Assembly (NCBI GenBank): GCA_002205965.3
Contig: NADL03000517.1
Coordinates: forward strand, 1,364,001 to 1,428,000
Length of the DNA: 64,000 bases
Source: Kappaphycus alvarezii
Lineage: Eukaryota > Rhodophyta > Florideophyceae > Gigartinales > Solieriaceae
Reading direction: 5' to 3'
Shown here piece by piece: positions 13,026 to 23,127 of the stretch. How positions within the stretch are numbered: position 1 is the stretch's first letter; each line of letters opens with the position of its first letter. The notes beneath the pieces are model-generated. The model was given only the letters and a program-made list of their open reading frames with translations, had not been told where the DNA came from and made no database searches. A program made the translations under genes and the position numbers.

Positions 13026-16000
13026 TCATGTCACTTGAGCTGAACCATCACGCTCGTATGCGCTTTTCGTCAAGCGTTCTCCATCAGCCGATACACGCTT
13101 TCCAGCATGGAAGATAGCGTCGCGTATTGTTCCATCAATCATAACCTTATTCAGCTGGTTAAACATTTGCAGGCTTCTCTTTGTTAAAGCGTCGGCGAGG
13201 TTATCGATTCGATTCCTCTTATCCACTGCATGACTTCGATTTCTCCGTTTTCGAACGAGTCGCGCAAACGACACACCGTTGGCCGTAGACGAGAGTCGGC
13301 ACCTTCATGCAGTGTCGTGATGGTTGAGTAAAGCCCGTTGGAGTCCACACTTAGAATAAATGGTATCTTTGTACTCGTTCCATTTAGTGCAGCAATTCGC
13401 TCTGCCATTAGGGCTCCACGATCAGTGCTCGTCGCTGCTGCCAAAATTTCTGCTCCGATTGACGAGAAAGAAACTCGAGCTTGTTTTCCACTTACCCAGT
13501 CGAGGACATGGTAGATACCACTATTGCCACAATCACCCCCCGCTGACAGGTATAATCCGGAGATATAGCCTGTCTGGCCATACGCTGAACGACCTGTGCT
13601 TGCGTCACTGAATGCGAGATAGGTAGGTATGAGATTGTCGGTAGATGGCGAGCGGTATGTGATAGAAGGGTCGAGGCTCTTGAGCTCTTTCAGCATCTTA
13701 TTTGCAGTGACTAATTCAGAAACAGTGAGGCGAGGTACCTGCTGCTGGAGGAAGCTTGCGACATATGAGGCTTGTGGTAGCGTACCCCACCCTTTTGGTG
13801 GTCGCATGTATATTTCGCGGGATAAGAATCCTCCCTGCAGATAAGCTTTCTTTATGTCAAGCGTAGCGACAGAAAGCTGGAGAATCGAGGCGAGGGAGAG
13901 AACAAGGCGGATTATTGGAAACTGCGCGGTTGCAGAGTCCTTCCGAATTAAATGCTTTTCCTTGTCTCTGTTTCCATGCGGCACTAGTCTGCATTTCAGC
14001 TTGAGCGTACCCTTTGTCCCATCATGCTTCACCTGGAAGAAGTGGTGAGATGAGATTAGGTTTGCACTCTCCGGTAGAGCTGCAATATCAACCTCTTCAT
14101 AAGCTGTGGAATAATTCGCCTTTTCCCTGTTGATGGAGTCATCGATAATCCATCTCGGGAGGAATTCTAGCTTCGATTCGCTGACAGACTGATCTCCGAG
14201 GATCTCGTATGCGCCTTTCAAGACTTCTTGCTCGACTGACGGCAGCTTGTACGGGGTATTTGGAGGTGGCACGATTGGAATGTTACCGACATCCTTTTGC
14301 CGTTGCGGAGGATCGTGCGATTTGGTAAGACAAACCAAAGCACTATTTTGATCTATATCGGCTTGCGAGCTGTCACACGGACTCGTCTTTCGCTTATTGG
14401 CCCTGTTGCAGATGTGATGCCCATAATGACGACTCTTTCTGTATTATGCTTTCCGCGTCGTTATTTCTTCCCTCTGCGATGTGTCGTAAAGAGGTGTGCT
14501 GCGGAACGTCTTGGTCGCTTCTCAAGACGGGTGTTTGTTCCGCAGATTCTATTGAGTAATTCGTATTACTTTGTTGCTGTTCTGGAGCGGGAGATGACAT
14601 TTCCGGACCATTTTTTGAATCCAAGTCTTCTTCAACAACCGAGTAGCTCAGTGGAAATCGGAAATCCATTTCGTCGAGCTCCCGTAAGAGAGAACTTGTA
14701 GGCTTCATCCGTACGTCCTCGTAAGCAGCACGGATTGGCTTGCCTCTATGATCTTGGAAACTTGATATGTTGACTACGTGCTCGTCAACACTCCGGACGT
14801 ATCCATGCTCCCACTTTCCGAACTTTCCGCTCCTCTTGAAGAAGTATATTTCGGTTCCCCTTTTGAAGTCCTCAGGATTCACAGTTTGCGGTTTGCGATC
14901 CTTTTCAATCTTTGCAATTGCACGCCGAGCACTTTGTTCGTGATGCGCTTTGAGGAGCTCGGTGCTCACTTCGCGTTGCGGCAGACCAACAATTCCTGGT
15001 GTGTAGCCTTTGGCAAGTTCGAAACTACTCAGGATTTTGCTCCCGAACATGATGTTGGAAAGGAACGTGGCCCGAGATAGTATTGCACCTTGTCCACTTC
15101 ATCACTATTAAAGAACTGCGCGTCTTTGAGCAAACGTTGGGCAATGAGCCGTACGACTGAGTGCTTTCGTTCGACAACACCAAGCTTGTTGTGTCTTCGT
15201 GCCGGTCTTGGCTCTATCTTCACGTGAAGGTAACGAAGACATTGTTGGAATTTCGTGTTTGTGAACTCAGGATCCCCGGATATGGCGCGTGGGGGTCCAT
15301 GATTGCTCACCCACTTCTGGTCAAATTGCTTCGCGGCGATACCCATATCTCTAGAATTGACAATGGCAGCTTCAGAATAGGCTGTATGCATGTCAACCAT
15401 ATGTAGGATAGGCTTCTCGCTTAGTTCTGTGATGAAAAAAATCCATCTGAACGTGATCGTTAAACTGGAGACAAAGCTTCCATGGTGATATTTTGCTTGA
15501 CCTCAAGGGTTGACCTGTCAATTTGCATGAAGTGCACTTGTCCACTACAGATCTGAGAGCCTGCTTCAAAACGGGATTAAGAACTCCCCACGCTCACAGA
15601 ACGTCACCATGTCATTGTACGGAAGGTGAGAATAACCATGCAGCTTTTTCGCAAATCGTCTTGCTTTTTTCCGTCGGCGTAGTCCTTTTGACTCTTTTGC
15701 ATCGATACAAACGCTCGGATCGATGAAAAGTATGATTTGAAGGATGAGCATTTGGAGGGCACAACGTTGAGGTAGGTTCGCCTTGAGTTTGAATCCTCCT
15801 CAACCATGCTGTCATGATAGGTCTGAAACCAAAGAGTTTTCGCAGATAGTCCTCCAGTTCCCGGTGGGATGACGAGTAGATTTTGGGAATTCATCAGGTC
15901 TGACCCATGCACTACCTCATTTCCAAGTAGTAACAGTCCATCTCCGGCTGTAACGTGAAATGGGATCTTGACCAACGTTCCTGCCAGGTCTGTTATCTCC

Positions 16001-17495
16001 AAGTCCCATAAAGCCACAGTGAGTTTCGCATCACTACAGTTCGGTCCGTACCCATGTAGAAAAGGCACGCCTTCCAATGGTCGAAGAATCAATTCGGTTC
16101 CCATTGCTTCACACAGTGCGGCAGCGGCCTCAATGCCCCCGATGCTTTTGGGACACCCCCCATCGATAATGGGGTTTGGGTCATCGGATCCGGACCTAAC
16201 GTCTGATTGGGCTCCCCTACTTCCGATTAGGCTTTCCTGTCTTCGGACTGGGAGCTTCTTCGAAAAAAAGGAACGTTTCTTTCACCATTGTTTTCGGCGC
16301 TGTCATCATTTTTTTTCTTGTTTTCTCTCAGAAAGAGAGTATAGGCACTAGGATTTCTGCATTCATCGTCACCACGAGTGTGACCATTTCTTCCGCAATC
16401 CCGGCACTTTGTCCCAAAGTCACTTCGTCCTTCCTTAGCGCGTTCGTTTCTAGGGCGTTTTCCAAGTATGCGGGGGTTATCTTTCTCGCTTTCGTCGTTC
16501 CGAGAGCGGTTGCGAAAACTTCCACGAAAATTTCGCGTCCCGACGATTGATCTTTCCTCCACGAAAGCCTCCGCGATCTCGTCCTCTATTTGCTCCGTCT
16601 CCAAGCCGTGACCAGTCAAACCCGCTTTGCCACCTTGAGTGCGACCAAAGTAAGCTTCCATTTGTTGAGCGAAGAGGCTTGAACCTGTTGCATTGTCATT
16701 GCGTTTTGATTATTCGCAGGTGTGACTGTTAGATTGTTAAGTACAGTCGCTGCGTCATCAAGATGCAACCTGGTCCTAGCCTCCTTACTGGTGAACATAT
16801 TTGACACAGACTTCACTGTTTGGTCATTTCCAGAACGACGGAGTTGATAGATAGCCTCCTGGAGTTCTTCCGCTTTCTCTGAGAGGGTAGATGGTATATG
16901 CGAGGCACTATCCCCTTCGACGTTTGGGGAAAACTCGCAATAATAGCAGTCTTCAGGTCTTCAAATGCAGTTACCGTCTTGTCGAGATCCTTCTCCAGAA
17001 CCGCGACTGTCTTGTTCTGTTCTTCTTTCTTGGCTCGCGCTTCGGCCAGAGAAATCAAAGACAACTTTGCATTCGTTAACGTTGCTTCCTCGAGGTTGGC
17101 ATTATTTAAAAGTGTGATTGCTAAGACTTCACCGATTTGTGAAGAAGAGGAAGCATTAACCTGTACTAGATGATCAGCAGCTAATCCTCGGAAACGGAAC
17201 ACAAAGTGAGATCTTCATTTTTCTTCCTTTGACAACCCGTTACCTTGTTAAAAGAAGAAATGAGCCGAGAAACACTTGCAATCGGAGGGTCTACGGCAAT
17301 TTACTCAACAATTTCCCTCACACATTCGATCTGGTCCTCTTGAGTGTAGTTAATTATACCCTTTGATTGTGCTTCATCGACGATTGACTGCTGAGCAGAA
17401 GGTAGTCCACGCTCGTACAAAGTACGGCCAAGAATTTTTGCGATAGTGGAGTATGCGGTATAAGTCGTCGCTGATGGGTAACACTACAGTACATG
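13026..17495 (-). mobile_element. Ty1/copia-type LTR retrotransposon, fossil
   Basis: Minus-strand copia-type element with parts in the order expected for this family. The gag region is at about 17,495-16,230 and ends in a zinc knuckle reading CRDCGRNGHTRGDDEC. The protease region is at about 16,100-15,600 and the integrase at about 15,400-14,400 (with GVVERKHSVVRLIAQRL). Reverse transcriptase (DIKKAYLQGGF) and RNase H (LSVDSNGLYST) lie at about 14,340-13,030. The gag, pol order with integrase before reverse transcriptase is diagnostic of Ty1/copia. The element is broken at several points (roughly five to ten) and part of the reverse transcriptase is missing. At its gag end it stops abruptly against a LINE 3' end at 17,503. 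No terminal repeats could be recognised. The stretches that remain are still easily aligned, so it is of intermediate age. Confidence 0.85.
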
Positions 17496-17502
17496 ACCTT
17501 CC

Positions 17503-18527
17503 TTACAGGGCCGGCTCAATGCCGGCGAGCAGGCATGCCGTGTTGGACATGACGGCCGCAGCAGCGTGCCTTTGGGTAAGCACCGCTCTAAGCATCCCAT
17601 AGGTCTCCATCGCTCGAACGGCCACGTTCCGCGCGACATCGGTTAGCACCGCGTACGCGTCTGGGTGCCAGCCTCCAAGGGTGGATATTGGGATAGGCAC
17701 AAGCCTCCCTCTAGTAGCAGTCGCGAGCAGTGGTTCATACCTTCTACGTTTGGCGGAGATGGCTGCGTTGAGGGAGGTGAGTGGGTTGAAAGTACGCACT
17801 CTCCTATTGGAGGGCGCAAGAGGATTGACGAACGTGACGTCAATAAAGTCCGTTCCTCCGTTGCTACCCATTGCCTCGATATCCGGCCTTGTGCGGTGAA
17901 GCCCCTGTCGCCGCTCGGTAGCCGGATGACGGGCTGCCTTCTGGAGGTCTTGGGCGAGGAGGACGACTTGACGGTCGTGTCGTCGGGTGCGGTGCCCACC
18001 ATGCAGGCAGTGCATGAGGTGATCCCCGTGGCAGTCGAGGACCTCAGGGCAGTTTGGGCGTGGGCACGGCGTGTCTGGGGCGAAGAGCGGGACTTGGAGG
18101 TAGTACTGGAGCCACACTGAGAACTCACGGGCGTCAATATTGGCCTTGAGGCCGGGGCACGGAGCACAATAGACCCATTCCTTTGCGCCGGGAAGGCCCA
18201 TAGAAGCCCGGAAAGCTTGCCTTCGTGTGGTGCACTTTTTGTGCACTGGATGGCAAAGGCCGTTTCCAATTTCGTGAGTAGCATGCGGAAGTGATGTTGA
18301 GTGCTGACGTTTATAGAACGCTCCGCACTGCGGATCCATGAAGCTCTGACGGCGGCCAGGTAGTCCAGGAGAGCAATGTCCCTATCGCGGCCTTCGCTGT
18401 TGTCATGACTTACCCTTCGAAGAATGCCAGAATGAAGGATTCGAACAATTAGGTGCACATCTCGGGGGTTTCGCTCACTAATGCATTCCTTCAAGCAAGA
18501 GTCGAGGCTTGTCAGAACAACATTCAC
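17503..18527 (-). mobile_element. LINE 3' end with zinc-knuckle/endonuclease-like C-terminal domain
   Basis: The longest frame (18,339 to 17,503) gives 278 residues that resemble the C-terminal part of non-LTR retrotransposon proteins. In order it shows SMGLPGAKEWVYCAPCPG, a Cys/His cluster CPRPNCPEVLDCHGDHLMHC followed by GGHRTRRHD, then RPDIEAMGSNGGTDFIDVTF. That last segment looks like the acidic core of a restriction-like endonuclease fold (spaced aspartates before DFIDVTF). The end reads LGGWHPDAYAVLTDVARNVA and, close to the stop, AAAVMSNTACLLAG. The upstream part (18,527-18,340) continues in another frame, so the copy is truncated at its 5' side. No poly(A) tail is seen past the stop, where copia gag sequence begins within about 10 bases. 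Family and endonuclease class are inference from motif layout. Confidence 0.65.
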
Positions 18528-18539
18528 CTGCTGGCCGCT

Positions 18540-19466
18540 CCATCCCGCCGGCTTCTGTACAAACGCTCAGCACATGCAACGTTGCAGTTGACGCCTATAC
18601 GATGTGGTCTGCCTCATGTCCGCCGTCGAAAGTAGTTCCCTTCAGCGCCTTTTGTTCCAACAACCCGCCCTCACGAAAGAAACTGACGGATGCAATTCAC
18701 AAAGCGGCTCAAGAACGCATACCCTCTGGCGACAGCAAGAGAGATACGCTTTTCGCTCTTCGATGGGCCTCCCCGGTGCTAAACAATGGATACATTGCGC
18801 ACCATGCCCGAGCCTTAGGACACGCATTGATCCCAAAGCTTTGTCTGTCTGGTTCTAATACCACTGCCAGGTACCACTCTTCGCCCCATCACCAAATGCC
18901 CCAAGAACAAGTGCCCGGAAACCCTGGACATCTTTGGTGACCGCCTCATGCAGTGCTTGTATGGCCGAGAATGGATCGATCTTCACGACCGCCATGTTAG
19001 AATCCTCACGTCGGACGTGGCAATGGACTCCCGGCACCCGGTCATGGAGCCCCGTTCCAATGGCCAACATCGCACAAGGCCAGACGTCAGGGCTATAGGG
19101 AGCACCAGAGGGACAGACTTCTTCAACGTTATATTCTTGAATCTCTTTCTCCCCTCAAACACACGGGCCCTATGTTGCAACCCCCTGACATCTCTGAAAA
19201 CCGCGAAAGCTTCAAAGTTCAGAAGGTACCAAGATTTTGTCACCACGCGTGCCAGGTCCCGACTGATCCCAGTGCCAATTTCCACTCTCGGGGGATGGCA
19301 CCCCGACGCATTTGAGGTGCTGACAGACGTGGCCAGGCAAATCGCTGTATGAGCCATGGAGACCTTAGGGCGGTTGCGATCCGTCCTTACGCAAAGACAC
19401 GCTGCGGCGACGATCTCGTCCAACGCTGCATGTGTTACGGCGGCTGGTCTTACACCAATCTTGTGA
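18540..19466 (+). mobile_element. Second LINE 3' end, inverted relative to its neighbour
   Basis: A diverged copy of the same domain as 17,503-18,527, on the opposite strand. Matching segments, spread over frames, are SSMGLPGAKQWIHCAPCP at about 18,750, RTRPDVRAIGSTRGTDFF near 19,080-19,130, LGGWHPDAFEVLTDVARQ near 19,290-19,340 and LTQRHAAATISSNAAC before the stop at 19,466. Frame changes and stops make it non-functional. The two copies abut at about 18,530 with their 5' sides facing, which forms a diverged inverted repeat. Confidence 0.65.
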
Positions 19467-19639
19467 GATAGCCCCCCCCTGACCCTGTCTCCTTTTCAGA
19501 CCCTCCGATACACAGAGCTGCACCCTTGCCTCGGGAAATAACTGTCCTACATCTCTAGTCAGTGTGGCAACCCAAATTCCCCCCCATTCACCTGCTGCCA
19601 TGATGGTGTGCGCGACCCGCGTTAACGTTTCCACATTCA

Positions 19640-20960
19640 TCGCCTGTGCGCCACGGACTGCCTCGTTTCGCAAGCTTTTCACCTGGCTGCCTTCACCTGG
19701 CTAACCCGCAGCGCTGTTCGAGCGCTTCTCTCCAATTGGGCGACCTACAAAAACCCTCATGCGAGTCCCTGAACGGCGTCCCACTCTCTGAACAAGCGCG
19801 GGTCAAGGCTTACCCCCCACACGGCTGGGTGGTCAGGGTTTCTCCGCTGTACATACTTCTCTCCAAGCCGCTACCGCCGCAAGTACCATTGATTCGGCCC
19901 GTGTCCAAACCCGCACCGCTCGGTACTCAATACCCCGCACCTGCTGGCTGCTCGGGCACCCATACCATGCCGCCCCCGATTCCCTCCTGGCACAAGCTAA
20001 ACCGCATCTGCGATCTTTCATCGCTACGATCTTCAGCTACATGTCATCTTCGCAACTTGGCCCCCACGCCCCCATCGTCCTTGCTGCCTCACCCCGTAAT
20101 ACTCTCGCCATCCTAAACAGGGCGCAGCAGGACGCTACGGCCCGGGCCCACTGGAAGGACAATGACTGGCACGCCGTTCCCTCACCAACCCAACACAGTA
20201 ACGCGGACGTACACCTCCGCATTCGCGGACTCGCCTTCCGCCAAAGCCCTGTCGCTGCCTTCCTTACCGCCCACGTCACCAACTCGACCGCTATCCCCGC
20301 CACTCACTGGACAGTGATGCTTACATACTGATGGATGCCACTGAAGACCACGCTGCTGACCTCTGCCCCTCTGGTTTAGGCAGACTCCACCGTCATAATT
20401 CGGTTTGAAACGCGCCTGCGTTCCACGTGTTCCGCGCTGCTGGACTCGAATGTGCGTTCGAGGCACCCCTCCTCGTCCCTGGAACCGAGCTTCGGCCTGC
20501 GGACATTCTCCTGCAGCCCTCATCCTCGCCCTCTTCGTCGGACTCCCGCCCCCTCGAATGTAATATCACCATTGTCTCCCCTTTCAAATCAAACACACGC
20601 ACGCAGGCCACCCAAATCGTTGGCGGTGCCGCCGAGATCGCTCATCGTGACAAGATTCGCGACCTCGAGTGCAAACTAGGCCGCTACCCTTTCAATTTCC
20701 TCTCCGCACCGCTACACTCTCCCAACTGATGGAAGTTGGATAAGGTGACACGTATACACGTGGAAAGACGCATCAGGCCTCTTATGAGGCTTGCCACCGA
20801 TGTGGGAGTCATGTGATCGTCTCGCCAACTCAACAACACCAACTTCACCTTCCAGCCTTTCGCTTTTGACTCTCTAGGCTCCCCTTCGACTGCCACCACT
20901 CGCCTCATTGATGCATTAATACCCTCAATCGCACGACGTTTCCTTACGGGTACTGGTACC
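19640..20960 (+). mobile_element. Remnant of a different LINE lineage, C-terminal domain
   Basis: One plus-strand frame at 20,427-20,729 reads FRAAGLECAFEAPLLVPG, then TELRPADILLQ, then LECNITIVSPF, and ends CKLGRYPF. This order (RPADxLL, a D/NxTVxSP strand, then a Cys-containing CxxxGxxF segment) is typical of the C-terminal region of another broad group of LINE-like reverse-transcriptase proteins. Downstream, FTFQPFAFDSLG and DALIPSIARRF near 20,840-20,945 continue it in another frame. Upstream sequence (19,640-20,400) is of similar base composition but scattered over frames. The copy is dead and old. The reverse-transcriptase core is not present. Confidence 0.45.
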
Positions 20961-22184
20961 AACGCCTTAGTTCTGCCATCTGGTCGTCTATAGCGATGTT
21001 CGTCTTATCCTGAACCCCGCCGCACGCCGCTGACATAGCTTTCACGAGTAGTTGCTTATTGCAACGTTGAATTTGCGCATTGGTACAAACGCATTGAAGT
21101 AAATAGGGAAAGCGTCACTGATTCCCGATCAGTTGCGATTTAACTGTGCCCCCTAATTCAGCGTTCTCAAGGGCCACAACTGACACCATCTTTCGCTGAC
21201 TGCCTCCGATTATTCACCGATTGTCACGCTTGCTACGTGTCCACCAATCCTTCGTATGCCATTCTGTCTAGTTACACATTACAGTACAATAGTACAGTAC
21301 GATACCACAATGGGAATGGAACCTTAAGCTTGGAGATACTGTAGCAAGCAATTAATGTAACAGTACAGTACAGATTCTCAGTGAATGGTTACGAATGGGG
21401 TGCTTACTGTAATGTTTCTTGCACACGTATGTTGTGGGTAACTTGTAAAACTCAGAAAGGCCAAGGACATCGCTATCGAAACGGAGATTTGACAGATAAT
21501 AAGCTCCATGAGTGCTGGAAATGGCGATACAGACGTCACCGAATAACGCCTCAACCAATGCCGCTGGTCTCTAAGCGGCTGGATTCGGTTGTTCCCTATC
21601 CGTGAACTTAGGAACCGGGAGAGAAAACCTATTGAGAAGAGAATAGGTCCTCTCCAACAGGTGGTAACCTGGTCACTCCCGGGATCTCCGACGTTCTCCA
21701 TGCCGCTGTTCCTACAGATTGATCCATGGGTCTGCCCTAGCCACATCTATACTGCAACTTCCTATTTTCCTACACTAGCCATGAGCCTGTAACTAAAGGA
21801 TTCCAACAACCTACCTATGTCAGCTCCGCCTTTTGGAGCACCAGAGTTCCAGGTGGCCTGGGGGGAGTTCGCCGCAAACTCGCGTGCTTCCCAACAACGA
21901 AACTGAAAATCCCCTGCAGCCAAAGGGGCCTGCATCCCATGCGACAGGGGTTTGCGCTCCCTCTCGCCCACATCGTCTCTCTCCATGGACAACGGCAAGA
22001 AACCGTAACATATGTTACAACAAAAACACTTACATTCATATTACTATACAAGAAAAATCCTGTACAAAGAGAGATGACACCTGAGACGTTCACTCAACCG
22101 ATAACGCCGAATGCACTAGTGATGACAAGCCGCATCCCTAGCATCTCCTTCACCGCTATGTTTCACACACGCCAACTTGCACCC
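20961..22184. other. No gene recognised
   Basis: Short overlapping frames only. A cluster of GTACAG words lies at 21,270-21,385. The rest, including 21,600-22,080, shows nothing I can assign. It lies 3' of the RING-finger gene. Confidence 0.4.
21270..21385. repeat. GTACAG/CTGTAC word cluster
   Basis: Several copies of the pentamer TACAG and its complement occur close together, for example ACAGTACAATAGTACAGTAC at about 21,282 and AACAGTACAGTACAGA at about 21,358. It is the same word family as the clusters at 24.2, 45.4, 57.8 and 62.1 kb. Confidence 0.7.
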
Positions 22185-23127
22185 TCAAACCACACACTCC
22201 GAGGCCTCGCCTGCCTCCACAGCTCCTCCGCTATTTCCCGCTTGAGCCGCTACGCCATGACCTTCTCTCTCCGCAGCTGCTGCAGCCGCTGCGGCCTCAG
22301 CCTCTGCCTTTTTCCTCGCCGCTTGCGCCATGCCCTCTCTTGATTTTTTCTTCAACTTCTTCTTTCGGCCGCCCCCGGTCGATGAAGACCCTTGATTCTG
22401 GCCGCCTTTTCTCTGCTTCTCACGACGCTTTGTCGTTTCCTCTTCCCGCGTCTCTTGTGCATTCGACGCCCCTGCAGCAGAAGATCCCGCAGTGTTCTTT
22501 TTTCCCCGTGGCGGCTGCCTGGGGGTAGCACGTAAACGACCGGGCAGAGATGTAGCCGTTGGCGCCGAAACGACGGTTGGACATAACGCGCGAACCCATG
22601 AGACGATCAAATTGCAACTCCTCTTCTTCCCAAAAGCGAGACTCTAGCTCATCTTCAAACTCCTCATTCATGTAATGAGGAGCGGGGGAGAAGGACGGTT
22701 GAGACACGGAAGGGGAGGAGAGTTGGGATGGGAGGGTGAAGGAAGACTCAATGTCTTGAAGAGGAGAGAGGACTTCCCGCGTGTTAACCCATTCAGCACG
22801 GCGAAGAAGGGCAACGCTCTCAGATACCCACGGAGGGGTGCCGGAAATAGTGGAAGGGCCAGATACTACGGAGCCGGTGAGGTCACGATGGACGAGAAGG
22901 GTGGAAAATGGGGTCTTGCAGTTAGGGCAGGTCTCGCGAACTTGAGTCCAAGAAAGGACACAGGAGAGACAAAAGGTGTGGTGACATTCTGGTACTTCGG
23001 CTTGGAGCGAGACTTCGCAGGTGTCACGACAAATTGTACAAAGAAAAGGGTCTTCCGAATTGGAGAGTGAGGGCGATGGTTGGTTGGAATCGGAGAGTTC
23101 ATGATTGCAGTGTGGGGTATCGGACAT
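22185..23127 (-). CDS. RING-finger protein (C3HC4), frame interrupted
   Basis: Probably an E3 ubiquitin ligase. From the ATG at 23,127 (MSDTPHCNHELS) a Ser/Pro-rich leader runs to a RING finger at residues about 29-70: CTIC, 14 residues, CHHTFCLSC, ten residues, then CPNC. This is the C3HC4 spacing with all eight zinc ligands. A Ser/Pro-rich middle leads to an acidic stretch (NEEFEDELESRFWEEEEL) and NRRFGANGYISARS. The first frame ends at 22,420, but the protein-like continuation is in another frame from about 22,535: LRATPRQPPRGKKN, a Lys/Arg-rich region and a run of alanines, stopping at 22,185. A one-base change near 22,535 therefore splits the gene. The RING followed by acidic and basic tracts recalls TOPORS or PHRF1-like nuclear ligases, but that is inference. 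The ORF can be traced to a TTG at 23,229; ATG 23,127 is preferred. Confidence 0.7.

Noticed and set aside
18425-18450. GTTCGAATCC word on the minus strand resembling a tRNA T-loop
   Set aside because: No flanking T-stem, anticodon arm or acceptor stem can be formed. A similar word near 52,770 is helicase coding sequence. No tRNA gene was found anywhere in the window.
17643-18527. 294-codon minus frame overlapping the LINE 3' end
   Set aside because: Only its first part (before about 18,340) can belong to the LINE; the rest is an alternative phase of the 278-residue frame that carries the Cys/His and endonuclease-like motifs.
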